Shown here: in pieces, positions 18,810 to 25,443 of the stretch
Layout of the letters: every line of letters starts with the position of its first letter
Position numbering within the stretch: the first letter of the stretch is position 1
Assembly (NCBI RefSeq): GCF_016756775.1
Contig: NZ_JAERMU010000002.1
Location: 62,001-126,000 of the forward strand
Length of the DNA stretch: 64,000 nt
Source of the DNA: Dryocola clanedunensis subsp. sulfonylureivorans
GTDB lineage: Bacteria > Pseudomonadota > Gammaproteobacteria > Enterobacterales > Enterobacteriaceae
Direction: 5' to 3'
Translations under genes and position numbers: made by a program
The notes under the pieces: generated by a model
What the model saw: the letters and a program-made list of their open reading frames with translations, nothing else
What the model was told of the DNA's origin: nothing
The model's database searches: none

Positions 18810-19574
18810 ATGTCACCATTACGTTCGAACTGGTTTGGCCGTAAGCCAACTGAATCACCGCAGGAAGAAACTTTCGCAGGCAACATTAGCAACATCGACG
18901 ATCCAGAGGCAGCTGAACCTGTGGGATCGACACAACCGGAGCAGCAAGAAACCAAAACCAGTAGCGATGCCTCTCCCACATCGAATGGTGGTAGCGGCGG
19001 TGGCAACGAACCACCAACTCCACCTGATTCTGAAGCCGGGGATGGCGGCGATGGCACTCTTCCCCCCACGGGAAACGAAGGTAACCATGCCATGGGCCTC
19101 GATCTGCTGGTTCAGGGGCTACAACACGCGGCTTTCAGCGCCAACCAATATATGACTCACCAGTATATCGTCATGTTATCGCAGCTTTTTACGCAGAATT
19201 CGGATGGTAGCTATACCGCCGATTACGCCGAACTGCGGCTTGATGATAACCATCACATTAATGTCCCGCTTGTCACACTCGCACCACCACGCAACCTGGC
19301 CGTAGACAAAATGGTGATGCGCCTGACTGTGAGAGGCGACGCTACTGAAACCGTCGAGAATCTGACGGGCCAGGGGGAACGTGGGCATTTCAAAGTCACA
19401 ATGGCCCCCCACAGCGGAGCGGTCACAGACGGTCGCGACAGCCGCGACATCGATATTGAAGTCAATTTTATTGCCCAGGAGCCGCCGGAGGCTGTTATGC
19501 GGCTGCTTGATGAGTTCATCCACCGCATGACCCCGATCGCCAGACAGGAGAACAGAAATGAGCCGTCAGTATAA
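18810..19574 (+). CDS. DUF2589-related protein with low-complexity N-terminus
   Basis: A 254-residue protein. Residues 1-95 are low complexity, rich in Ser, Gly, Pro, Glu and Asp (for example SNGGSGGGNEPPTPPDSEAG), and probably disordered. Residues about 96-250 form a folded domain (GLDLLVQGLQHAAFSANQYM, then NVPLVTLAPPRNLAVDKMVM) with the same overall pattern as DUF2589 proteins: an N-terminal helix of small residues, then a PLxTL strand. The role is unknown. The last 17 nt overlap the lysozyme start, so the two are translationally coupled. It is separated from the first DUF2589 gene by 85 bp containing a small inverted repeat near 18767-18789. Confidence 0.7.
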   Translation: MSPLRSNWFGRKPTESPQEETFAGNISNIDDPEAAEPVGSTQPEQQETKTSSDASPTSNGGSGGGNEPPTPPDSEAGDGGDGTLPPTGNEGNHAMGLDLLVQGLQHAAFSANQYMTHQYIVMLSQLFTQNSDGSYTADYAELRLDDNHHINVPLVTLAPPRNLAVDKMVMRLTVRGDATETVENLTGQGERGHFKVTMAPHSGAVTDGRDSRDIDIEVNFIAQEPPEAVMRLLDEFIHRMTPIARQENRNEPSV

Positions 19575-20007
19575 AACTATCGCCACCCCTGGTCTCAATC
19601 TGATCAAGCACTTTGAGGGACTCAGGCTCACCACTTACAAAGACATCGTAGGTATCGCCACCATTGGCTATGGACACGTAGAGCATCCGCTGCCGCCAGG
19701 AGGGAAACGAACCATCAGCGAGCAGCAAGCAGATCAAATTCTCAAAGAGGATCTACAACGTTTTGAAAGAGCCGTAAACAGCATGCTGACGGTAGAAGTT
19801 ACGCAAAATCAGTTCGATGCTCTGATCAGCTTCTCTTTCAATTTAGGCAGCCAAAGCCTGAAAAATTCAACGTTATTAAGAAAGTTGAACGCGGGTAACG
19901 CAAAGGAAGCTGCCAATGAGTTTATGCGCTGGAACCAGGCAGGAGGCAAAGAGGTTTCAGGGTTAACACGCCGCCGTGAGGCAGAACGTCAACTGTTCAT
20001 TTCCTGA
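19558..20007 (+). CDS. T4-type (GH24) lysozyme / endolysin-like
   Basis: A 149-residue muramidase of the phage endolysin family cleaving between N-acetylmuramic acid and N-acetylglucosamine. The catalytic triad is complete with canonical spacing: Glu20 (LIKHFEGLRL), eight residues later Asp29 (YKD), five residues later Thr35 (ATIGYGHV). The C-terminal helices FDALISFSFNLG and GLTRRREAERQLF are also typical. It has no signal peptide, and no holin or spanin gene is adjacent, so export or release is unexplained. It starts within the end of the preceding gene with GGAG at about 19546. Surrounding genes are not phage structural genes. Confidence 0.92.
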   Translation: MSRQYKTIATPGLNLIKHFEGLRLTTYKDIVGIATIGYGHVEHPLPPGGKRTISEQQADQILKEDLQRFERAVNSMLTVEVTQNQFDALISFSFNLGSQSLKNSTLLRKLNAGNAKEAANEFMRWNQAGGKEVSGLTRRREAERQLFIS

Positions 20008-20025
20008 CATACTGGAGAAATCATC

Positions 20026-20994
20026 ATGTCTATTCGTATACTTTCTTTCTGTACTGATACCTGGAATCACGAGATCAGCGATACGCCCAAACAAGGCGTG
20101 ACGCTGGTGAATCATGTCGAATCTATTCTTGATGCACGACTAAACGATGTTGTCACACAGCTACAAGAATCACTGACCCGCGATCCGGCAACTTATCAGG
20201 CAACTTTTTTCACACTGCCTGAGTTCTTCTGGAATACACGGTGGGATAATTTAAAAGATGAGGCCAGCATCCAGGCGCTGTGCAGTTTTTATCTCGACAG
20301 GATGGCGATTTACGTTAATAAACTGGTCGATAGCTTCCCACCAGCAATCTATCCCAAAGCAGGAGAAATAATTTTCCTGGCAGGTACCTGCGCCGTCCTT
20401 TACTGCAATGAGCAGGAGAAGATACGTTTGAACGTTAAAGAAAATATTTATACCCCATTGAACTGGATGCTTGGTGCCAGTAACAAACGTACCGATAGAT
20501 CAATTACTCTGTGGCCGAAACGCCGTACGTCACGGATAGATTTCTTTCAGCAGATGATGCCAGCACCTGATGGCTCACCGTATTTTGTTGCCACACTGCC
20601 AGAAGGTAGCAGTATACGGATCTCCACATCTTCCGAGGCCGTAGCAACCTCTTTGAACGGCACGGCAATTTCTACCCGCTTCGCAAACTCATTGCCTGGC
20701 ATAATCGATTTTGGCGTGGATATTTGTCTGGACTACGGCAACCTACAGAATCAGAAGCCTGCAAACTGGCAACAACGTATCGATGAGCTGGAAAAAAGTG
20801 GATGTCAGCTTGATTTCCTGATTGCTTGCGGCATGCCTATGGACTATTCGGCTCCCCATCCATCCGGTTTGAAATATCTGGTGCGTAATGACGGCATGCC
20901 TACAGCTAGTCAGTGCCAGGTATGGGATTTAGGTAAGCATATACTGCTCACCCCGGTACAAGTGTCACAGAACATTATGCAGTTTGTTCTTTGA
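20026..20994 (+). CDS. Nitrilase-superfamily-like protein of unknown function
   Basis: A 322-residue protein I do not recognise as a named family. It carries a possible carbon-nitrogen hydrolase Glu-Lys-Cys triad: Glu66 in FFTLPEFFWN, Lys165 in SITLWPKRRTSR and Cys234 in FGVDICLDYGN. The last resembles the nitrilase elbow (I-C-x-D). Spacings are longer than in standard amidases, so the call is tentative. There is no signal peptide. It follows the lysozyme after 18 bp with GGAG at 20013-20016 and is last in the island operon, ending at the hairpin at 20998-21029. Confidence 0.6.
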   Translation: MSIRILSFCTDTWNHEISDTPKQGVTLVNHVESILDARLNDVVTQLQESLTRDPATYQATFFTLPEFFWNTRWDNLKDEASIQALCSFYLDRMAIYVNKLVDSFPPAIYPKAGEIIFLAGTCAVLYCNEQEKIRLNVKENIYTPLNWMLGASNKRTDRSITLWPKRRTSRIDFFQQMMPAPDGSPYFVATLPEGSSIRISTSSEAVATSLNGTAISTRFANSLPGIIDFGVDICLDYGNLQNQKPANWQQRIDELEKSGCQLDFLIACGMPMDYSAPHPSGLKYLVRNDGMPTASQCQVWDLGKHILLTPVQVSQNIMQFVL

Positions 20995-20997
20995 TGG

Positions 20998-21029
20998 CAT
21001 CCCCATCAGCACGCTGATGGGGATGTTTT
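20998..21029 (+). terminator. Terminator of the island operon
   Basis: Twelve-base-pair perfect stem CATCCCCATCAG / CTGATGGGGATG with a 4-nt loop followed by TTTT. It overlaps the end of convergent yacL and marks the right edge of the island. Confidence 0.88.
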
Positions 21030-21390
21030 AACGCTGCTGCAAAAATTCCCGGTAGGCGTTCATGACCTGCAGGAAATCCTCCACGCCGCAGAACGACAGG
21101 CTTTCTTCGTCGTAGTAGCTCATCCCCTCTTCCATTTCATCGCCGGAGATCTCCAGCTGGTTTGCGCGGATAATCACTTCTTCGCCGTCGAGCCACAGGG
21201 TGTATTCGTGTCCGATGCTTTGCCACTGGCGCTCGCTACCCTTCACCGACGCCATCGCCTGCTCCACTTCATCAAGCAGGCCCGGATTGTCTTTGACTTC
21301 CTCGTTGAACCAATGACCCACCACTTCGTGGCCCATCGACATACGCACCTTCACAAGACCTGTGACATCGCGCAAAAATTCATATTCCAT
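21028..21390 (-). CDS. yacL: Conserved UPF0231 protein YacL
   Basis: Small acidic cytoplasmic protein of unknown function, conserved in enterobacteria next to acnB. The 120 residues equal the E. coli length when translation starts at [15 protein letters not shown] (21390). The frame is open 14 codons further upstream but that part is not conserved. Conserved blocks are [16 protein letters not shown] and [15 protein letters not shown]. It lies downstream of acnB on the same strand, beyond a terminator, and is convergent with the island operon. Confidence 0.92.
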   Translation of the reverse strand: MEYEFLRDVTGLVKVRMSMGHEVVGHWFNEEVKDNPGLLDEVEQAMASVKGSERQWQSIGHEYTLWLDGEEVIIRANQLEISGDEMEEGMSYYDEESLSFCGVEDFLQVMNAYREFLQQR

Positions 21391-21494
21391 GGTGTTTTCC
21401 TCTGCCTGCTGAGGGAAAGCCAGCACCCTCATCGCGTATAGGGTAAGTATCGCAGTAAAGACGGCGAAAAACAGCGTGGAAACCTTCAGACAGA

Positions 21495-21522
21495 GAATAA
21501 AAAAGGGAGGCCTGAGCCTCCC
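21495..21522 (-). terminator. Terminator of acnB
   Basis: GGGAGGC / GCCTCCC stem (21505-21511 and 21516-21522) followed on the minus strand by TTTTTTATTC. A textbook intrinsic terminator just past the acnB stop. Confidence 0.92.
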
Positions 21523-21542
21523 ATACGCGTTTTGCTTATTTA

Positions 21543-24140
21543 TCAGACCGCGGTCTGGAAAATCACGCCGTCTGCTTTCTCGGTGTACTGGGAAAGCTGG
21601 TCGAAGTTCAGGTAGCGATAGGTGTCCACCGCCGTTTTATCGACCTGCGCCATAAAGGTCTGGTATTCCTCAGGCGTTGGCAGTTTGCCGAGCAGTGAGG
21701 CAACTGCGGCAAGCTCTGCGGAAGCCAGGAAGACGTTCGCCCCGGTCCCTAAACGGTTCGGGAAGTTACGGGTGGAAGTCGATACTACGGTTGCACCGTC
21801 TGCCACACGCGCCTGGTTACCCATGCACAGTGAACAGCCAGGGATTTCGATACGCGCCCCGCTCTTGCCGAAGACGCTGTAATAACCTTCCTCGGTGAGC
21901 TGTGCCGCATCCATACGCGTTGGCGGGGCAACCCACAGACGAGTTGGCAGCTGGCCTTTGTGGCTGTCCAGCAGCTTGCCCGCCGCGCGGAAGTGGCCGA
22001 TGTTGGTCATGCAGGAGCCGATAAACACTTCATCGATTTTCTCGCCCTGAACGTCAGACAGCAGACGCGCGTCGTCCGGGTCATTTGGTGCGCACAGGAT
22101 CGGCTCTTTGATATCGTTCAGATCGATTTCGATGATCTCTGCGTATTCCGCGTCTGCGTCAGCTTCCAGCAGCTGAGGATCCGCCAGCCATTTTTCCATG
22201 CCCTGGATACGACGCTCCAGCGTGCGGCGGTCGCCGTAGCCTTCGGCGATCATCCACTTCAGCAGCACGATGTTGGAGTTCAGGTACTCTTCGATCGGCT
22301 CGCGATCCAGCTTGATGGTGCAGCCCGCAGCGGAACGCTCTGCGGAAGCATCCGTCAGCTCAAACGCCTGCTCGACTTTCAGCGTTGGCAGACCTTCGAT
22401 TTCCAGAATACGGCCGGAGAAGATGTTCTTCTTACCTTTCTTCTCAACGGTCAGCAGGCCCTGCTTGATAGCGTACAGCGGGATAGCGTGTACCAGGTCA
22501 CGCAGGGTGATACCCGGCTGCATTTTACCTTTGAAGCGCACCAGCACCGACTCAGGCATATCCAGCGGCATAACCCCGGTCGCAGCAGCAAATGCCACCA
22601 GACCGGAACCAGCCGGGAAGGAGATGCCGATAGGGAAACGGGTGTGGGAGTCACCACCGGTACCTACGGTATCCGGCAGCAGCATGCGATTCAGCCAGGA
22701 GTGGATAACGCCATCGCCCGGACGCAGCGACACGCCGCCACGGTTCATAATGAAGTCAGGCAGAGTGTGGTGAGTGGTCACGTCTACAGGCTTAGGATAA
22801 GCAGCCGTGTGGCAGAAGGACTGCATCACCAGATCTGCGGAGAAGCCCAGACACGCAAGGTCCTTCAGTTCATCACGAGTCATTGGACCGGTGGTGTCCT
22901 GAGAGCCGACGGACGTCATTTTTGGTTCGCAGTACTGGTTAGGACGGATGCCGTCCACGCCGCAGGCACGGCCAACCATTTTCTGCGCCAGAGAGAAGCC
23001 ACGGGTGCTGGCCACCACGTCTTTCGCCTGCACGAAAACTTCGCTGTGCGGCAGGTTCAGCGCTTCACGAGCTTTAGTCGTCAGACCGCGACCGATGATC
23101 AGCGGAATGCGGCCACCGGCGCGCACTTCATCAAGCAGCACGTCAGTTTTCAGTTCGAAATTAGCGATAACTTCGTTGGTGTCGTGATTACGCACTTCGC
23201 CTTTATACGGATAGATGTCGATAACATCGCCCATGTTCAGGTCGTTAACGTCTACTTCAATCGGCAGCGCACCGGCATCTTCCATAGTGTTGAAGAAGAT
23301 TGGCGCAATTTTACCGCCCAGAACCACACCGCCGCCGCGCTTATTCGGCACGTTCGGGATATCATCCCCCATGAACCACAGCACGGAGTTAGTGGCGGAT
23401 TTACGGGATGAACCGGTACCGACAACATCACCAACATACGCCAGCGGGAAGCCTTTCTTATTCAGGGCTTCGATTTGCTTGATGGGACCGACGCTGCCCG
23501 GCTGATCCGGATCAATGCCTTCACGGGCGTTTTTCAGCATCGCCAGAGCGTGCAGTGGGATATCCGGACGGGACCAGGCATCTGGTGCCGGAGACAGGTC
23601 ATCGGTGTTGGTTTCGCCGGTGACTTTAAAGACGGTAACGGTGATTTTCTCGGCAAGCTTTGGACGAGCCAGGAACCACTCGGCATCAGCCCAGGACTTC
23701 AGTACCTGCTGTGCGTGGCTATTGCCCGCTTTTGCTTTCTCTTCGACGTCATAGAAGTTATCGAACATCAGCAGCGTATGGGACAGCGCTTTGGCAGCAA
23801 TAGCAGCCAGCTTTTCGTTGTCCAGCGCGTCAATCAGCGGGTGAATGTTGTATCCGCCCTGCATGGTGCCAAGCAGCTCAACTGCTTTTTCCGGGGAGAT
23901 TAATGGGGAGGTCGCATCGCCTTTAGCGAGGGCAGCCAGGAATCCGGCTTTAACGTAGGCGGCTTCATCGACGCCTGGCGGAACGCGGTTGGTGATCAAA
24001 TCTAACAGGAATGCTTCTTCGCCAGCAGGCGGATTCTTCAGCAGCTCAACCAGTGCGGCCATTTGGGTTGCATCTAATGGTTTTGCAACAATCCCCTCGG
24101 CGGCACGTTCAGCTACGTGCTTACGGTATTCTTCTAGCAC
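21543..24140 (-). CDS. acnB: Aconitate hydratase B
   Basis: Main TCA-cycle aconitase, converting citrate to isocitrate with a [4Fe-4S] cluster; also 2-methylisocitrate dehydratase. The 865 residues equal E. coli AcnB when translation starts at the GTG at 24140, which has GAGGAG just upstream; longer in-frame options back to 24194 are not conserved. The N-terminal HEAT-like domain is characteristic of the B type. The cluster cysteines are in [12 protein letters not shown] and the GCSLCMGNQ motif, and SYR-type active-site segments such as [14 protein letters not shown] follow. It is flanked on the upstream side by the tandem repeat locus. Confidence 0.97.
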   Translation of the reverse strand: MLEEYRKHVAERAAEGIVAKPLDATQMAALVELLKNPPAGEEAFLLDLITNRVPPGVDEAAYVKAGFLAALAKGDATSPLISPEKAVELLGTMQGGYNIHPLIDALDNEKLAAIAAKALSHTLLMFDNFYDVEEKAKAGNSHAQQVLKSWADAEWFLARPKLAEKITVTVFKVTGETNTDDLSPAPDAWSRPDIPLHALAMLKNAREGIDPDQPGSVGPIKQIEALNKKGFPLAYVGDVVGTGSSRKSATNSVLWFMGDDIPNVPNKRGGGVVLGGKIAPIFFNTMEDAGALPIEVDVNDLNMGDVIDIYPYKGEVRNHDTNEVIANFELKTDVLLDEVRAGGRIPLIIGRGLTTKAREALNLPHSEVFVQAKDVVASTRGFSLAQKMVGRACGVDGIRPNQYCEPKMTSVGSQDTTGPMTRDELKDLACLGFSADLVMQSFCHTAAYPKPVDVTTHHTLPDFIMNRGGVSLRPGDGVIHSWLNRMLLPDTVGTGGDSHTRFPIGISFPAGSGLVAFAAATGVMPLDMPESVLVRFKGKMQPGITLRDLVHAIPLYAIKQGLLTVEKKGKKNIFSGRILEIEGLPTLKVEQAFELTDASAERSAAGCTIKLDREPIEEYLNSNIVLLKWMIAEGYGDRRTLERRIQGMEKWLADPQLLEADADAEYAEIIEIDLNDIKEPILCAPNDPDDARLLSDVQGEKIDEVFIGSCMTNIGHFRAAGKLLDSHKGQLPTRLWVAPPTRMDAAQLTEEGYYSVFGKSGARIEIPGCSLCMGNQARVADGATVVSTSTRNFPNRLGTGANVFLASAELAAVASLLGKLPTPEEYQTFMAQVDKTAVDTYRYLNFDQLSQYTEKADGVIFQTAV

Positions 24141-24354
24141 GACGGTTCTCCTCGCTCTCATTGTCATATGGCGCCACCAGGCTAATCTCTTCACGCTCCT
24201 GTGAGACAGCAGTTTGTAGGGTAAATGCCCGATACCGCGTCGGGCAGCATAGCAGGATTTTCAGGGGGAGTTAATCTGTTTACAAAAAAGCAACATACTA
24301 TTTTTGCTGAATCGTTACGGACGGGGTTTACGCGTTCAGAAATGAATATCGTTC
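24141..24354. other. Upstream region of acnB
   Basis: 214 bp between the acnB start and the first tandem repeat unit. It must hold the acnB promoter and is A/T-rich near 24280-24320 (TTTACAAAAAAGCAACATAC on the plus strand). I see no specific operator that I would defend. The E. coli neighbour yacH is absent here. Confidence 0.4.
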
Positions 24355-24355
24355 A

Positions 24356-24442
24356 CAAAAAAACCGCCTTTCGGCGGTTCGTTTGTCTCTGCAAGGTGGT
24401 AGCACACGTTGCGGAGAAGTGTTTTGTGGCAAGCTCAGTACA
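24356..24442 (-). ncRNA. Putative antitoxin sRNA, unit 1
   Basis: Inferred RNA of about 85 nt on the minus strand. Promoter: -35 TTGCAC (24477-24472) and -10 CAAAAT (24454-24449), spaced 17 bp. The same hexamers and spacing occur in unit 2 although the spacer sequence has diverged. It ends at a perfect terminator AACCGCC-GAAA-GGCGGTT plus seven T (24379-24357). Its 5' end is complementary over 15 of 15 nt to the peptide mRNA leader at 24643-24657. The start point is predicted, not measured. Confidence 0.72.
24357..24379 (-). terminator. Minus-strand terminator of sRNA, unit 1
   Basis: Seven-base-pair stem AACCGCC/GGCGGTT with TTTC loop (plus strand 24362-24379). On the minus strand it is followed by a run of T. 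On the plus strand no T-run follows, so it acts on minus-strand transcripts. Confidence 0.9.
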
Positions 24443-24569
24443 TGAAGGATTTTGCATCCAAATTTTTAACCGTGCAAGACCAATTGTTTATTTTGCGTAC
24501 TGCCACCAGAAAACGTATGTAACTTGCTGCAAACCGAAAATGGCTGTTTATCAGCATCCTTTTCTGCTC

Positions 24570-24575
24570 TACATT
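24570..24575 (+). promoter_or_regulatory. Candidate -10 box of peptide mRNA, unit 1
   Basis: TACATT at 24570-24575 aligns exactly one period from TATATT at 25095-25100 in unit 2, inside otherwise diverged sequence. The -35 region is poor in both, suggesting a weak or regulated promoter. It would give an mRNA with a leader of about 140 nt. Confidence 0.35.
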
Positions 24576-24720
24576 CGACGGCGGTCTGCTTCGCTGGTGT
24601 AGCAGCCAGTCACCGGGCACGGAAGCAGTTCATCTGCTCTACGTGGCAAGCTCAGTAAACTTGCCTGGTTCTGCCTTTCCCGGTGAAGAAGGGATCGCCG
24701 TAGTTTTACGGAAACACGCA

Positions 24721-24840
24721 ATGGAAATGCGTCTGCTTTACGCGCTTATCCTTGTGTTGGGTTCAGTTATCGCGCTGAGTCAGGGTGGCTGGAACATTTC
24801 AGACATCACGGTTCTGCTGGTGCTGAACCTGGGCAATTAA
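24721..24840 (+). CDS. 39-residue hydrophobic peptide, putative type I toxin, unit 1
   Basis: Small peptide with a hydrophobic span LLYALILVLGSVIAL (about residues 5-19), a central Gly-Gly-Trp and a second hydrophobic stretch ITVLLVLNLG at the end. Size and membrane character match type I toxins such as TisB or ZorO, though I recognise no sequence similarity. It starts at ATG 24721 with GGAAA 6 nt upstream; a second in-frame ATG lies two codons later. A hairpin CCGTA-GTTT-TACGG (24698-24711) covers the edge of the ribosome binding site. The sRNA pairing site is 63 nt upstream of the start, in the loop of a GGCAAG/CTTGCC hairpin. Unit 2 encodes the identical peptide with three synonymous changes only. 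Confidence 0.75.
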   Translation: MEMRLLYALILVLGSVIALSQGGWNISDITVLLVLNLGN

Positions 24841-24846
24841 GCTACT

Positions 24847-24870
24847 GGCCGCCCGCAAGGGCGGCCTTTT
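24847..24870 (+). terminator. Terminator of peptide mRNA, unit 1
   Basis: GGCCGCCC-GCAA-GGGCGGCC-TTTT, a very stable stem with a GCAA tetraloop, 6 nt after the peptide stop codon. Confidence 0.93.
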
Positions 24871-24880
24871 CGTTTGGGTA

Positions 24881-24967
24881 CAAAAAAACCGCCTTTCGGC
24901 GGTTAGTTTGTCTCTGCAAGGTGGTAGCACACGATGCGGAGAAGTGTTTTGTGGCAAACCTAATACG
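24881..24967 (-). ncRNA. Putative antitoxin sRNA, unit 2
   Basis: Minus-strand RNA of about 85 nt from promoter TTGCAC (25002-24997), 17-bp spacer, CAAAAT (24979-24974), ending at the terminator 24904-24882. Its 5' end pairs with the unit 2 mRNA leader at 25168-25183 over 16 nt with a single G-U wobble. The pairing segment differs from unit 1 in the same way as its target does, pointing to cognate specificity. Confidence 0.72.
24882..24904 (-). terminator. Minus-strand terminator of sRNA, unit 2
   Basis: Stem AACCGCC-TTTC-GGCGGTT (24887-24904 on plus) preceded by seven A, giving a T-run on the minus strand. Identical to the unit 1 copy. Confidence 0.9.
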
Positions 24968-25246
24968 AAAACTATTTTGCCTCCTGAAATGACCAGGTGC
25001 AAGTTAAACTGTTCGTTTTGTGCACACCTACCGGAAAGTGGATGCAACTCTATGCAAACACTAAATTGCCATATTCAAGTACACCGCTTTTATCTATATT
25101 CACCAGCGGCCTGCTTCGCTGGTGTAGCAGCCAGTCACCGGGCCTGGAAGCAGTTCATCCATCCTACGTGGCAAATCTAATACACTTGCCTGGTTCTGCC
25201 TTTCCCGGTGAAGAAGGGATCGCCGTAGTTTTTACGGAAACACGCA

Positions 25247-25366
25247 ATGGAAATGCGTCTGCTCTACGCGCTTATCCTTGTGTTGGGTTCGGTTATCGCA
25301 CTGAGTCAGGGTGGCTGGAACATTTCAGACATCACGGTTCTGCTGGTGCTGAACCTGGGCAATTAA
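25247..25366 (+). CDS. 39-residue hydrophobic peptide, putative type I toxin, unit 2
   Basis: Encodes the same 39 residues as unit 1. Three nucleotide differences (third positions of a Leu, a Ser and an Ala codon) are all silent. The leader hairpin next to the ribosome binding site keeps its stem (CCGTA/TACGG) and gains one T in the loop. It starts at ATG 25247 with GGAAA upstream. The sRNA target 25168-25183 is 63 nt upstream of the start, as in unit 1. Toxicity is inferred from architecture only. Confidence 0.75.
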   Translation: MEMRLLYALILVLGSVIALSQGGWNISDITVLLVLNLGN

Positions 25367-25372
25367 GCTACT

Positions 25373-25396
25373 GGCCGCCCGCAAGGGCGGCCTTTT
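25373..25396 (+). terminator. Terminator of peptide mRNA, unit 2
   Basis: Same GGCCGCCC-GCAA-GGGCGGCC-TTTT element as unit 1, just ahead of the lpd terminator. Confidence 0.93.
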
Positions 25397-25400
25397 AGCC

Positions 25401-25427
25401 AAAAAAAACGGCCCCGCAGGGCCGTTT
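25401..25427 (-). terminator. Terminator of lpd
   Basis: ACGGCCC/GGGCCGT stem with a CGCA loop, preceded on the plus strand by eight A, i.e. a T-run on the minus strand after lpd. Confidence 0.9.
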
Positions 25428-25443
25428 CGTCAAACTCGAAAAG

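Larger units (their letters stand above)
24355..24870 (+). repeat. Tandem repeat unit 1 (type I toxin-antitoxin-like)
   Basis: First of two head-to-tail units with a 525-bp period. The first 65 bp or so (minus-strand terminator, sRNA body) and the last 250 bp or so (peptide leader, peptide gene, terminator) are nearly identical to unit 2, while about 150 bp in the middle has diverged. Each unit contains a plus-strand peptide gene and a minus-strand small RNA, described separately. Confidence 0.92.
24880..25396 (+). repeat. Tandem repeat unit 2 (type I toxin-antitoxin-like)
   Basis: Second unit, in the same orientation as unit 1 and directly abutting it. All functional elements recur in order: minus-strand terminator, sRNA, minus-strand promoter, candidate plus-strand -10, leader hairpin, peptide gene, terminator. 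Confidence 0.92.

Noticed and set aside
19558-20007. Island as a prophage remnant
   Set aside because: Only the lysozyme is phage-like; no integrase, attachment repeats, structural or holin genes are seen at either boundary.
21960-23411. 483-codon open frame on the plus strand
   Set aside because: Antisense to acnB, with no recognisable domain; a codon-bias shadow.
24403-24602. Other short frames in the tandem repeat units
   Set aside because: They are not conserved between the two units, unlike the 39-codon frame.
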